Below are positions 23,873 to 35,800 of a stretch of 64,000 nt of DNA, one piece after another. The stretch is from Aquila chrysaetos chrysaetos (Eukaryota > Chordata > Aves > Accipitriformes > Accipitridae). Under the pieces are notes generated by a model. The model made no database searches, was not told the DNA's origin, and worked only from the letters and a program-made list of their open reading frames with translations. Both the position numbers and the translations under genes were made by a program. Each line of letters opens with the position of its first letter. Position 1 is the first letter of the stretch. The stretch covers positions 4,747,501 through 4,811,500 of the forward strand of contig NC_044019.1 in NCBI RefSeq assembly GCF_900496995.4, given 5' to 3'.

Positions 23873-26800
23873 AATTTAGTATTTCTAATATTAGGAAAAA
23901 TTGCATTAAATCTAATACCTGCACTTCTTAATTTATGCAGCTCCCAGGCTTATCTCATTCTCTCTGTAAATTCAAAGGAAATGGTTGCAGCAAATTGGGA
24001 TGTGTGATGAAGAGGCTATTTTGTGTGCTACTGTAGCTGGTGACTCTTGAGCGTGCACACTGGCATGTGTGTAATGTCGTTAATAACATGGGTCATCCTG
24101 TGTTCATTTCTAAAGCAAGCTGCTCTGTGACCTGCCAGGACAGCTCAACGATGTCTATATGAACAGCCTCAGCACTTTCCAAGTTTGAATGTCAAATCTC
24201 TCTCTCACAGTTCTTGCCACATTCAGGCGATCGGATCCTCATCACAGGAGCTGCAGATTCCAAGGTGCATGTCCATGACTTGACTGTCAAGGAGACCATC
24301 CACATGTTTGGAGACCACACCAACAGAGTTAAGCGGATTGCCACAGCTCCCATGTGGCCTAACACCTTCTGGAGTGCAGCCGAAGACGGGCTAATCAGGT
24401 ACAGATCTCCAGTTGTTCTGCCCCAAAAATAATTGGATTAGGATCCATTGCAGTATGTACTATGCATAGATCTGAAGAGAGACTGTGTCTATACTACAGA
24501 TCTTAAGCTAGTCTCTCGCTTTCCTGAAACTGGAAGGATTCATCTTGAAATGTAGACTCCACTGATAAACACTCTCCTCAGCTCCTCTGTTTTCCTCTGC
24601 TGAAAAGGGAGACCAGGAAAGAAACAGCCGTGTCAAGTGGAGGGGAGATACAACACTGGGCAATGTTTCCCTCCAGAGTCATTGAGACTCTTAAATGAGT
24701 AATGTTACTACAAGTCTGTTCCACTTTTCATATGAGCTACTTTTTGTGAGTTCATGACTTGGAGTTTAATTTGGAACTTGAATAAATCTGTGCGCATTAT
24801 AGAGCTGGTTTTAATGGTTATCCTGATGTTGAGGCCTAGCGTATATTGAACTGAGATGCTTCCAGTAACCTGTGGCACAAACGACTGTTAATGTCATTAG
24901 TGTAATCTCTTCATGCACAAGCCAGATAATGAAGTGTAGGTCACTACTGAGCACTATAAATGTGCTGCTTTGAGTGGTCTTCAGTTAGGTCACTGTGGAA
25001 AGCTAACCTCTCTCTTATTGCTGCTTCTGTTATCTAGTGACATGGATTGCCTGACTCTCTCTTCCCTTTGCAGACAGTACGATCTGCGAGAGAACAGCAA
25101 ACGTTCAGAAGTCCTGATAGACCTGACAGAGTACTGCGGGCAGCTGGTGGAGGCCAAATGCCTGACGGTCAACCCCCAAGATAACAACTACTTAGCAGTA
25201 GGGGCAAGTGGACCCTTTGTGCGCCTCTACGACATACGCATGATCCACAACCACAGGTAATGGCAACTGGCTTTTCTGAGCCTTCTGGGCAGACGTGAGT
25301 GGTACAGAAATCTCTTCAAGGCTCTGGTGGGTAGGGGGAGTTGCAATGATCTGGCACTTGGGTGTCTCACTGTGAAGTTTTTACCCAGTGTTTTCTATCA
25401 TCCCACAGTCTTTTTGATCTGTGTGAGTACACAGGGATGGTGTGAGGCAGGCTTGTGACTGCACAGCTGTATAGGCATGAGGCCTTGCCCTCGTGGTGAA
25501 CAAGAAGTGTCAGAGCAGATCAGGCTTCCAGCAGTTGAATGCTGTGATTATAAGACTGTTCTTCTTTCTGGCTAGAAAAAGCATGAAGCAGAGTCCTTCA
25601 GCTGGAGTACACACATTCTGTGACCGACAGAAACCCCTCCCGGATGGTGCAGCACAGTACTACGTGGCAGGTATTGGGACCTGTGCTGGGGGTGACTGAT
25701 GGGACTTTAACTTAATGCCTGACAAAGCAGAGTTCTATCCATCACACAAAAAAACACGGCTTGGAAGAGTTCTCTGATACAGGGGAGTGTTCCATGGAAT
25801 TGCAGTTTATTTCACTTCTATGCTGTGAATTCTTGCTTATGTTACCTGCCCACTTTCCCTGATTTGGCAGCGGTGTTTGGTGAAGCTGGCCTTACTTCTT
25901 CTTGTCTAGCATAAATGTCTTTTTGTCACTTTTATTGGAAAGTCAAGGATTGGATAACCTGGGCGCTATAGGCTTTCTCCTGGAACTGGTCCCAGCCAGG
26001 CTGCTGTTCAAAATCTTTTTGGCACAGAAATGGCTTCTCCTCATCCTGCAGATGAAGAATCAGCGATGCAGCATCTGGGCAATCCAGATGACGTTCTTCT
26101 CTAGTGCTCATTATTTACTATCTTTTTTCCCCAAATGGTTGGGTTTTTTAAAAGTATCTTAGACCAGCACGTTCAGCAGACCAGTTTTGACAGTCTTGCT
26201 TCTGATGAGTCCCGCTAGAGGATTTCTTAGGTCCCCTGAATTGGTCATGTAACACATCTGCTGTCTGAAGCAAAAGAACCTGTGTGTGAGCTGAATGTTT
26301 AGGAGCCTTGGTTTGGTTGTGCTAAGGGCTTTATTAAGGAAACCTGATCAGAGGGTTGAAGATGGAGGTATTTGTTTGCAGATGGCCACAAATCACAGAA
26401 GCCAAATCCGTTGTGAATCCCTAAAACTGAGATTTGCTGGGTTCTGCGGACTTCATTGTTAGCAAGCTAGTTATAATCCAGTCTTCTCTTCATATGGAGA
26501 TAGCCTTGCAGAATTGGTATCTAGAACTTGTAAAAAGGCAGCTATGCACATCTATGTGTTTTGGCGGCTGATGGAGGGATTCAATAAACAGCAGTAGGAA
26601 ATGGAAAATCACCTAGGTGCATGCTCTTTGTGACATTGCTTTCCTAACAACCTCTTGTAAAAGGGAGCAGCTGGGGTAGGACAAAGACAACGGTTACTAT
26701 TTATGCTAATTAGTATGGACCCCTGCTCTCCACAGGGCACCTTCCAGTGAAGCTTCCGGACTACAACAACCGGCTGAGAGTTCTGGTGGCCACATATGTC

Positions 26801-29800
26801 ACCTTCAGTCCTGATGGCACTGAGCTCTTAGTCAACATGGGAGGGGAGCAGGTAAGAAGACAGCTAAAGTTTTGACAGAAAGCTTTACATTTGGTTGTGC
26901 TTGTTGGGTGACCATACGTTGTTGTGCATTCTTGAAAACGAGTATAGCAACTTCTCTGTGGGTACTGTAATTGATTTTAAACTGCTTTCTGATTCCTTCA
27001 GACTAAATGCTTGGTATTAGGGATTTATTTGTTATGCTACCACTGATCAAACTTGAACTGCATTCTGTTCTGGTTTTCCAATTCACATTTCACACTCTGG
27101 AAGAGGAAAAAACCAGTTCTGGAACTGACCTTTGCTGACCTAGAAAAGATTTCATAACTCATTCTTGAAACATCAAACTGCTTCTGTAATAGAATCTAGT
27201 GAATAAGGAACTTACAGAAGCAAAGGCCTTCACCTGGAATATTGATTGCTTTAATTTTAAGCACTGGGTGATATTCATGGATCTTTTGTAAAGCCTATCG
27301 GTGAAATGAGAAAATCCTCCTGACAGCGTTAATCAGCATGGATTAAGCAGGAACTTTGCTTGTGGGCAGGTTACTCTGTGGTTGTCCTCTACATATCTCT
27401 TTCTCACGTGTGCACTCATTCCCTTTAAGAGAACGTGCTGAGTTAAATGAATTGGAGGTTTGATCTGGGTTGTCAATTCCTGTACCAGTACAGTTTTAAA
27501 TTAGGGCTTTGCAGGGCTGCTTTCGAAGTTTCTCAGGAAATCCTGGTTTCATCTTAGGAGACTTTGCCTTGGTTTAGTGTACCACCTCTTTTCTGTCAAT
27601 AAATGTTTGATTTTTTCGTGATCACTGTGTTAATTAAGTAGTTAAAATATCTTACTGGAGTTGAAGCTTTTTGAGCAGGTTGGTTTGTAGTCAGGTCATC
27701 TTTTAAGTTCTGTAGGTGTGGAGAGGGCTTTCTTACCTCTTAAGACAAGGCTCCTATTTCTTAGCATTATTCTTTCTGAACCCAATGCTGGAATGGAACA
27801 TGCCAGCGGTACTGCTGTCATCCTGTGTGTTCCTGTCTATAAACAAGATTCCCAGTTAGAAAATTGGAAATAGAAAAACACAAACATGGAACCATATACC
27901 CATCTAGCCCTGTTTTATTTCTGTGACTTGAGCATCTACGTTTCACTGACTTTTTTTGTCTCATTCTTCATTCCTTAGGTCTACTTGTTTGATCTAACAT
28001 ACAAACAGCGACCATACACTTTTCTCCTCCCAAAGAAGTGCCATACTTCAGGGGGTAAGTGTGATGCTATCGTGAAAGTGAGTGGAAGGCAGAGTGAAAT
28101 TACGTACTACACAGCTCTTTTTTCAGGGTGCAGCCCAGTCTGGGCAGGAACTAGGAAAATGAAGTAGGGCATGGCTGTTGCTGGGCTGTTTCTGCAGTGC
28201 AGTTCATATTCCAAGTTCCAAAACCCTTCTACAGAGTGACAAAACATGTGTCTTGAGAGGAGAAGCGAGCTGTTGAGAGGTCTATGCATGTGAACCAAGG
28301 AGAATGCTTAAAGCTGTGCACAAAGGATAAAGTAGACTTTGTAGAGTGGTTGAGGTCCTGGAATCCTGCCTTCAGCTAAGGGGGAAAACTTTGTGGACAG
28401 GTGTGGAAATAGTATATATTTTTTAAACTTACTAGTAAAATGTAGAATACATCTGTTATCCCCTTATGCACCCATTAAGAAGGAGACAGAACAATCTTTT
28501 CCCTAGTCTAAGAATCTGGCCTGGCACTAATATCCCTCCTGGTGGTGAGATAGTTGAATCAAAGTCATTTATTTGATGAGTAAGTATATCCAAAAGCCTT
28601 TTTATTCTTGGCCCTGTTTCTTACAGGGCCTGTTTGTACATAGATGTTGCAGACAGTACACAGTGAATGGCTATAATGCTATTCCCTGGGCAGAGGCTGA
28701 CTCTTATCAGGGAGTGTTCCCTGCTCAGCCCCTTAGCACTCTGGCAGAGTTTGATCTGTGTACTCAGTGCGCCTTAGGCCTTAATCTAACACTCACATCC
28801 TGGTAGCAAATATAGGCCCTGCCTGCCTTTCTCTTTGGTCTTGAATGCATGTGGGTGATCTGTGCTGTGGTATCTGGTGAGGTCACGCTTTAAATGGCAG
28901 GACAGCGTTTGAACAGGCTCACAGTGGTGCAGTTGCTGCAAACGCTCCACCCTGTTGGGCGCAGAAAGTTCAGGCAAAGGCTGTGAAAAGGTGGTATCAG
29001 AACAAAGGCTGAACTTCATGTGCATGCATGTCTCTACACACTGAAATCTCTGAGCAGTTCAGTAGACTGGTTGGACAGTGTCCCCAGTTTCCCAACCTGT
29101 GAAATGGCCGCAGGAGCACTCCCAGCTGCAACGTAAATGCAGTTTGTAAAAATCTAAGCTGAATGTTTTCTATGGAAATGGCAGATGATGTGGCTGTACG
29201 ACCTTCAGAGGATTACTTCAGCTTGTAATGGCTCCTTGAGCAGTAGGGTAAGAAAAGAACAAAAGGAAGAAAGCATCTGGAATTCCTTTACTGGATTCCT
29301 CCAGTGGTTCTACTCATCCTCCTTGTTCTATTAAATGTTCAACAACTTAGCTCTATGATTCTTTATCTGAGTGAATCTGAAATACAAAGTTACTAATGTT
29401 ACTAAATACTTCCGCAGTTTTAAATGTCAGGCTTCTGGTGATCAGTTGGGTACTCCAATTATGGCCTAGACTCAGTCTGAAGGCAGTTCAATTCAAGTTG
29501 CCCTCTGTGTGTGTATACTTAGTTCTATGTGTATCTAGTTTTCTGTTCTAGAGTTGTATTGCGAAGGATACCGCAGAGATTTTGTAGTAAATGTAAGAAG
29601 GCAAATCAAATCCAGGTGGCTGGAGGAGGTGGGGCATGTGGAATCATGGAAGTTTTACTTCTGCTCTGAATGGGGCTGTGGCATTGGCTTGACTCCACTG
29701 TAAAATAAAACCCTTAAGCTTCAGATGTTAGTTTGTGTAATCTACACTGATACTTAGCATGGATGTATTTTTTTCCCCTCCCCCTAACTTTCAGAAGTGC

Positions 29801-32800
29801 AGAATGGAAAAACCTCTACCAATGGAGTGTCAAATGGCATCCATCTCCACAGCAATGGCTTCCGCTTGTCTGAAGGAAGAGCACATGTGAGGTAAAGGGA
29901 CAGCTCTACCTACATGAAAGCTTGACTGTCAAGTGGCCTCTGTCCTAGGAGCTGTATTTGCTTGTGGTGTGGGGGCTATGAACAAGAGTCAGATCAGGCA
30001 AGAGCGTCCTGGGAGAAACGTTGTCCGTGAGGTTTTTTTTCCCCTTTTACAATGAATTACTACGGACAAAACTAAGAAATTACTTTTCAGGCCTGGAAGT
30101 AAGGTATTCTTAGTTGTCCTGAGTGGTTGTTACTTCCCGATCTGCAGGAACTGTGTCTTGGTAAATGGGAGAGGCTGTCAGGTTGAAAGAGCCTTGCTTC
30201 CCTTTGCCAATTTTTTTGGGCACCTGCCTGCTGCAAACTGAACTAAAGCAGCCAAAATTGCTTTATGACAATGACGCTGGAGTCATTACTCCTGCAGTCT
30301 GCATGTGAGCTAGGAATGGATGGAGAGCCCTCTTCTGTTGTTCCTACTGCTTGCTTTCCTTAAGAGCAAAATGCAGTTGGGGCGAAGCAGAATCAGACTT
30401 GAAGCACATCTTGCTGACTGTATTTCCTCCAGCTGATGAGACATGGTTAAAAGTCAAGACACAGTTGCTTAATACCATATATGGGTAGTCTAGGTTCCAC
30501 CAAAGTCACTTTGTTGAATGTTTTCAGCTTGTTTCCTCTAGATGGCCCCTCCACCACGGCGGCAGAGATGTGGCTGGAATTTTGGGTTGCTGAGCATGGG
30601 CCTTGTGCAGCCCTGTGAACTCGGATGCTTGGTTTCCTTCTGAATTTGCGTTCTGTTATGCATTGCTAAAAAAGGATTGGAGATGTTGTTTATGCAGTCA
30701 AAGCAAAGATGTATTGGTGAAGGATTAGATGCTTAAAATACCTACTGTTCAATTTTGAGTATGGGTCGGTATATAAAGAAAAGATAGAAACAGTCAAATG
30801 ATGGTCAAAAAGAAACCTTCCTCTTAAATTCAGGTTATTCTGGTTCAGGGTCTCTTCTGCCTTTTTCTGAAACTTTTGGTAATAGCTAATGCTTGCTGGG
30901 ACTTGCTAAGCTAGAACAAAACACTGCAGATTTTTAACTGGAGTTAACAGAGCATTAGCATGTGAGACTTACCTGTGCTCCTTTCTTTCCCTTCAGTCCC
31001 CAAGTGGAGCTACCTCCATATCTGGAGAGAATCAAGCAGCAAGCCAACGAGGCCTTTGCTTGCCAGCTGTGGACTCAAGCCATTCAGCTATACAGCAAAG
31101 CAGTCCAGAAAGCCCCCAACAATGCCATGCTGTATGGAAACAGAGCTGCTGCCTACATGAAGCGCAAGTGGTAAGGAAGCAGAGAATATTAGAGAATTTA
31201 GTGTCACAGGCACTGCTGGTGCCTGACGTCTGAGTACCATGGATACCTTGTTGTCCCCTGCGAAGCACCTGGCTTCCCTAGATGCAGAGCAGGGTTGGGG
31301 TTATTGGACCAAGCTGTAAGTGGGTCACCTCTGGTACAGAACAAGGGGATTGCACAGCAGCATGTGTTGGAGAAATTACAGCCACAGATACCACACAGGC
31401 AAGCACAGCTGGTAGTAGGTCATCATTTTGCCTACTGGCATGCTGAGTAATGTTCCGTTCCTTTCCTGTTTAAAAAGACACCAAAAATCCACTTCTGAGT
31501 AACAGCGTTATGAGTGTCTCTAAGGGTGTTTGTGTTTCTTTGGGTAATTCTGATCTGCATTAGAGTATGTCTCTAAATCTGCTGTCAGCAGATGAGGTGT
31601 AATGGTTACTATGCTTTATAACTTCATATCTCATGGTATAAGATTGTTGTAGGACTGCCTGGAGTTGCTTTGGTTGCTGCTTTATCCAAGTAACTAGTAC
31701 TGCAGATAGTCAGACATGACCTGGTGGTTCCCATGTCACCCCAGCTAACCCACATTCCCCTTGACTGGAAACAAACCTCTCTGAGGGATCTGGGGAGGTG
31801 GCAACTGGTGCCCCAGAGTCTGGGGGAGGTTGTGCTTGATTGTTGCAAAATGTGCTGTTAGCCTCTGCAGCAGGTAATGTCTTCTCTGACCAATAGCCAG
31901 AGCTGCATCTGCAAGATACAGCTGAGTTATTTCAGTATCTGTCCCCTTGAGCAGAGTAAGACTGAGTAGCATGACTTGCCATTAACATATTTAAAATAGC
32001 TGTGGTCCTTCATCTACATTTGCTTTGTGAGGATATCCTTCTCCTTTCCCTGCTGAAATCCCCAGTATGAATTCTCCTATCTTCTTGCCAAGATAAAGAG
32101 CAGCCAGCAGTTGTTGTGACTGTTGGTAACTGGCCTACTGGCTGTTTTGCAATAGCAGAGATTTGGGAGCTGCCTCAAAAAGACCTCAGTGTTCAGAGGG
32201 AGAAGAACAATAGGTTGGGATTAAGGAATGGAAGACAGAAGCTGAGTGCTGATCTCATGAATGACATTTTTCTTATAGGAATCGTTTTTCCCGAAGGATG
32301 TTGGCAGATCTGAACCTTTCTGTGTGTCAGCTAGTGCTTTGCTACAGTTTTCGGTAGCAGGAAGATGTGAAAATATATGCACAGTGGGTTTCTGTGGCAT
32401 GCAATGATTAGAATTTAAATAGTACTGAGCTGATATCTTCTCAGGTGCAGAAAAGACAGGGTACTTTTCTGCTAGAAACAGCTACTGGTGTATGGTAGAA
32501 GGTGGCTGGGATGTCACTGAGAAGGAGGATGAAGCAGTTGGACAGTGACCCACACCGAACCATCGTGTGTCTTCACGTTCGGAGCAGGAACAGCTGTAGG
32601 CCACCCTGCAGAATACTGCAGGTCTTGCTTTGGCCTTGTTCTCTGAGTAACAGAGAGCTCTAGAAAAAAGGAAGGTCTGTAATTTCCTAGCCTCCCCTTG
32701 CTCATCTCCCTTAAGATGCTACTCATACTCTGCAGCACTTCTAAGGCTGTCCTTTTAAAATTTGCTCATAAGAGCCAACTGCCTCACTCTCCAGATTGCT

Positions 32801-35800
32801 TTTAGCAGTCTATGTTGACAGTACTTAGCTGATTTCTAGTTAGAGCATTTTTGTACAAGCTGAGTCAAACCTGTAACAATGGAAGAAGTCAGTGCCTGCT
32901 TTACATCTTAATGTGTACATTTTCACACCAGTCTATTGGGCTGTCTGATGCTGGTAGTTGAGGGTGAAGGATTTTTGAGGGTGGCAAAGCAGCTAATAGC
33001 CCAATCAGCTCTGAAAATTCGAGACACCCGTCTGTCATCATAACAGGTAACTTGCATTCCCTCTTTCTTTGAATAAAAGTGGCCTGATGCTGTGCATCCA
33101 GCCTCCTGGATTGACACAGACACAGTGCTGCAAAGACAGCCCTCAAGAACCATGTTTCTTCTGCTCTGCTGCAGATCTCATGGACAAGGCACTCCACCTT
33201 CTGTACTGTGCTAGCAAGCTGTAATATGTGGCCAATATCCTCCTAGATGGGAGGAGGGAGCAATAGGATGAATGGTTTGCAGAACATGCTTGTGGCACTG
33301 AATAAGCACTGCTTAGCATGTAACCCAAGGATTTGGAGCTCCCCTTAATGAGTAGAGACCCAGGAGCACCTCTTCCCTGACAAAGGCTCCACATGATCTA
33401 CAGCTGGCACCCTGTGGAAGGTACAGGGCAATTCAACCCCTTCCCCTTGGGGCTGTTTCAGACTTTGGTAGGTGCAGTGCACATAGGTTACAGGTGTGAA
33501 ACATTATTATTTATTATTTATTATTATTATTAGCTGTCATATGGAGACTCAGCACTCTCTTAAAGCAGATTGTGGTGCCTCTGAACAGTTTAGGCTTGAC
33601 GGTGGTACACCAGGCGTGTCAGTCCTGGCTGACTTCTCAGCCTCTGTCAGTCTGAACTGAATACCAGCATGCAAGGCTTGTCAAGTCTCTCCTGCTTCCA
33701 GAGCACAAACAGAGGCATTCTTATTGCACAGCCATGGAGCTTAGGGAAATCAAGCGTAGTCTCCAGTAACTGTAAATAGGATATAAATATCCATTATGAT
33801 ACCAGTCTGCTATAATGCTTATTTCTAAAACTTAAAGGTTTTTCTTATAAAGGTGAGAAAAGACTGCTGCTTTAAATATTTGTCCATCAGGGCTATGAAG
33901 TGTGGTGGTTCTGTAGCTCCTTCTTGAGGGCTACAAGTGGCTGTGACTGTGGGCAGGGAAACATGCTGCCACGCTGTGCGTCCACAAAGGGGCACGCGTG
34001 AGCTGCTGTGTTCCGAGGAGACCCTGCTCGCCTTGCAGGAGAGGCCTTGTGTCTGCTTGGCCAGAGGGCTTGTGCATCCTCCATCTTCAAAGGACTTCCC
34101 TAAATGTGTTCTATCAGTGAGCTCTGCTCTGTCGGATTTAAAATGGCAGGTCAAGACTTGCTGGGCTTCCCTGTGTGGTCACATTACAGGGCTGCCTGTA
34201 TGTGTGTGGAGGTGCATTCAAGAAGCTGGGCTTGGTCAGATGGTGCCCCTGGGAAACAGCAAATGCTATTAGTACATGAGCTTGTGGGGTGTCTGCTTGC
34301 ATAAAGAAAGCTGGAAACAAGCAGCTTTGGAGTGAAACGAGGGCTGGGAAACAGCAGTGGAAAATGTACTGTTTCTGCTTGGGCTATCTAATCCATCACT
34401 CCCTTTTCTTCAGGGATGGGGACCATTATGATGCTTTAAGAGACTGCTTGAAGGCGATCTCCTTGAATCCATGCCACCTGAAGGCCCATTTCCGTCTTGC
34501 CCGCTGTCTCTTTGAACTCAAGTATGTGGCAGAAGCACTGGAGTGTCTGGATGACTTTAAAGGGAAGTTCCCAGAACAAGCACATAGCAGTGCCTGCGAT
34601 GCACTAGACAGAGACATCAATGCAGCCCTCTTCTCCAAGAGTGATAACGGTGAGTGCCAGTGTTCGGTGTGGTTCTTCAAGGTTATACTAAAATCTAATG
34701 ATCAGACAAGGAATTTTCTCCTTAAACTGCCCCTATGAAGTAAAGCTCTAACTTCTGAGATTGATTGTTACTGTGCACAAAAAACTGGCCTAGGCATGTT
34801 CTTTCCTTGTGCCTAGTCCTGGTTCGCTCTTGAGCAAGAGTATGGTAAAAGGAGTCTGATGTACCCAGGAGATAATCTGGAAGGAAGCTTGTGCTTCTAA
34901 GCCCTGCTCCCTACTGGAATTGTCCTTAACTCTTCTCTAAAGCTGTTGGGGTCTCCTAGAGTGCTTTCTGTTTGCTGAGAACATGTTCCTGTCCAAATTG
35001 TGATGAGGGAAATCTGTTGTCTTTCCAGCTGAAGACAAGAAAGGGGGTGGCCCCATCCGGCTGCGAGCCACAGGCCGCAAGGATTCCATCTCAGAGGATG
35101 AGATGGTGCTGAGGGAGCGCAGCTATGACTACAAATTCCGATATTGTGGCCACTGTAACACTACTACAGACATCAAAGAGGCCAATTTCTTTGGCAGGTA
35201 TGTTGGCAGAGCGTAATAGGGATGCAGGACAGGAGTGTGAGCAGCAGCAGAATGCTCTCTTCCATTGGATAAAGCCTCATGCATAGCCCCATGTGACTGT
35301 TCATAAAATGATGCTGACACTGGTTTTCAGGGTTGAAAAAGATGACGGAAACCCTCCTCCTTGTGTGGCTGCATGAATAGCTGGTTCAGTAGCAGATCCA
35401 CAGAGGACCCGGTTGGGCTAGCATTTCAGAAAAGCCATTTGGGATTGCAAACATGAATCCTGGGGATGGAGGGAGCCAACACAGAAAGCTTTATCTGGAT
35501 CCATAAGCGTGAGGGGTGGCAGCCTACTGATTATAGAAGCCAACTGAGATTCTCATGTCTGCTAGAGACTAGCTTTGACTCTGAGCTGTGATCTCCAGTC
35601 TCTGCTCCTCTCACCCTAGCAATGCACAGTACATAGTCAGTGGGTCAGATGACGGCTCCTTCTTCATCTGGGAGAAAGAAACCACCAACCTTGTTAGAGT
35701 GCTGCAGGGAGATGAGTCGATTGTGAATTGTCTCCAGCCTCATCCCAGTTACTGCTTCCTGGCTACCAGCGGCATTGACCCAGTTGTACGACTGTGGAAT

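Larger units (their letters stand above)
22435..24210 (+). other. WDTC1: WDTC1 introns after coding exons 3 and 4
   Basis: Two introns (22435-23631 and 23744-24210) contain the poly-C tract, no coding sequence and no recognisable mobile element. Confidence 0.75.
24399..26735 (+). other. WDTC1: WDTC1 introns after coding exons 5 to 7
   Basis: Introns 24399-25073, 25257-25575 and 25671-26735. No additional exon, RNA gene or repeat is recognised. Confidence 0.75.
26852..29794 (+). other. WDTC1: WDTC1 introns after coding exons 8 and 9
   Basis: Introns 26852-27978 and 28055-29794. The second holds a short MIR-like piece near 29081-29110. Otherwise nothing is seen. Confidence 0.75.

Noticed and set aside
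34289-34738. A single-exon gene of 149 codons
   Set aside because: It is WDTC1 coding exon 12 read through into the introns on both sides.
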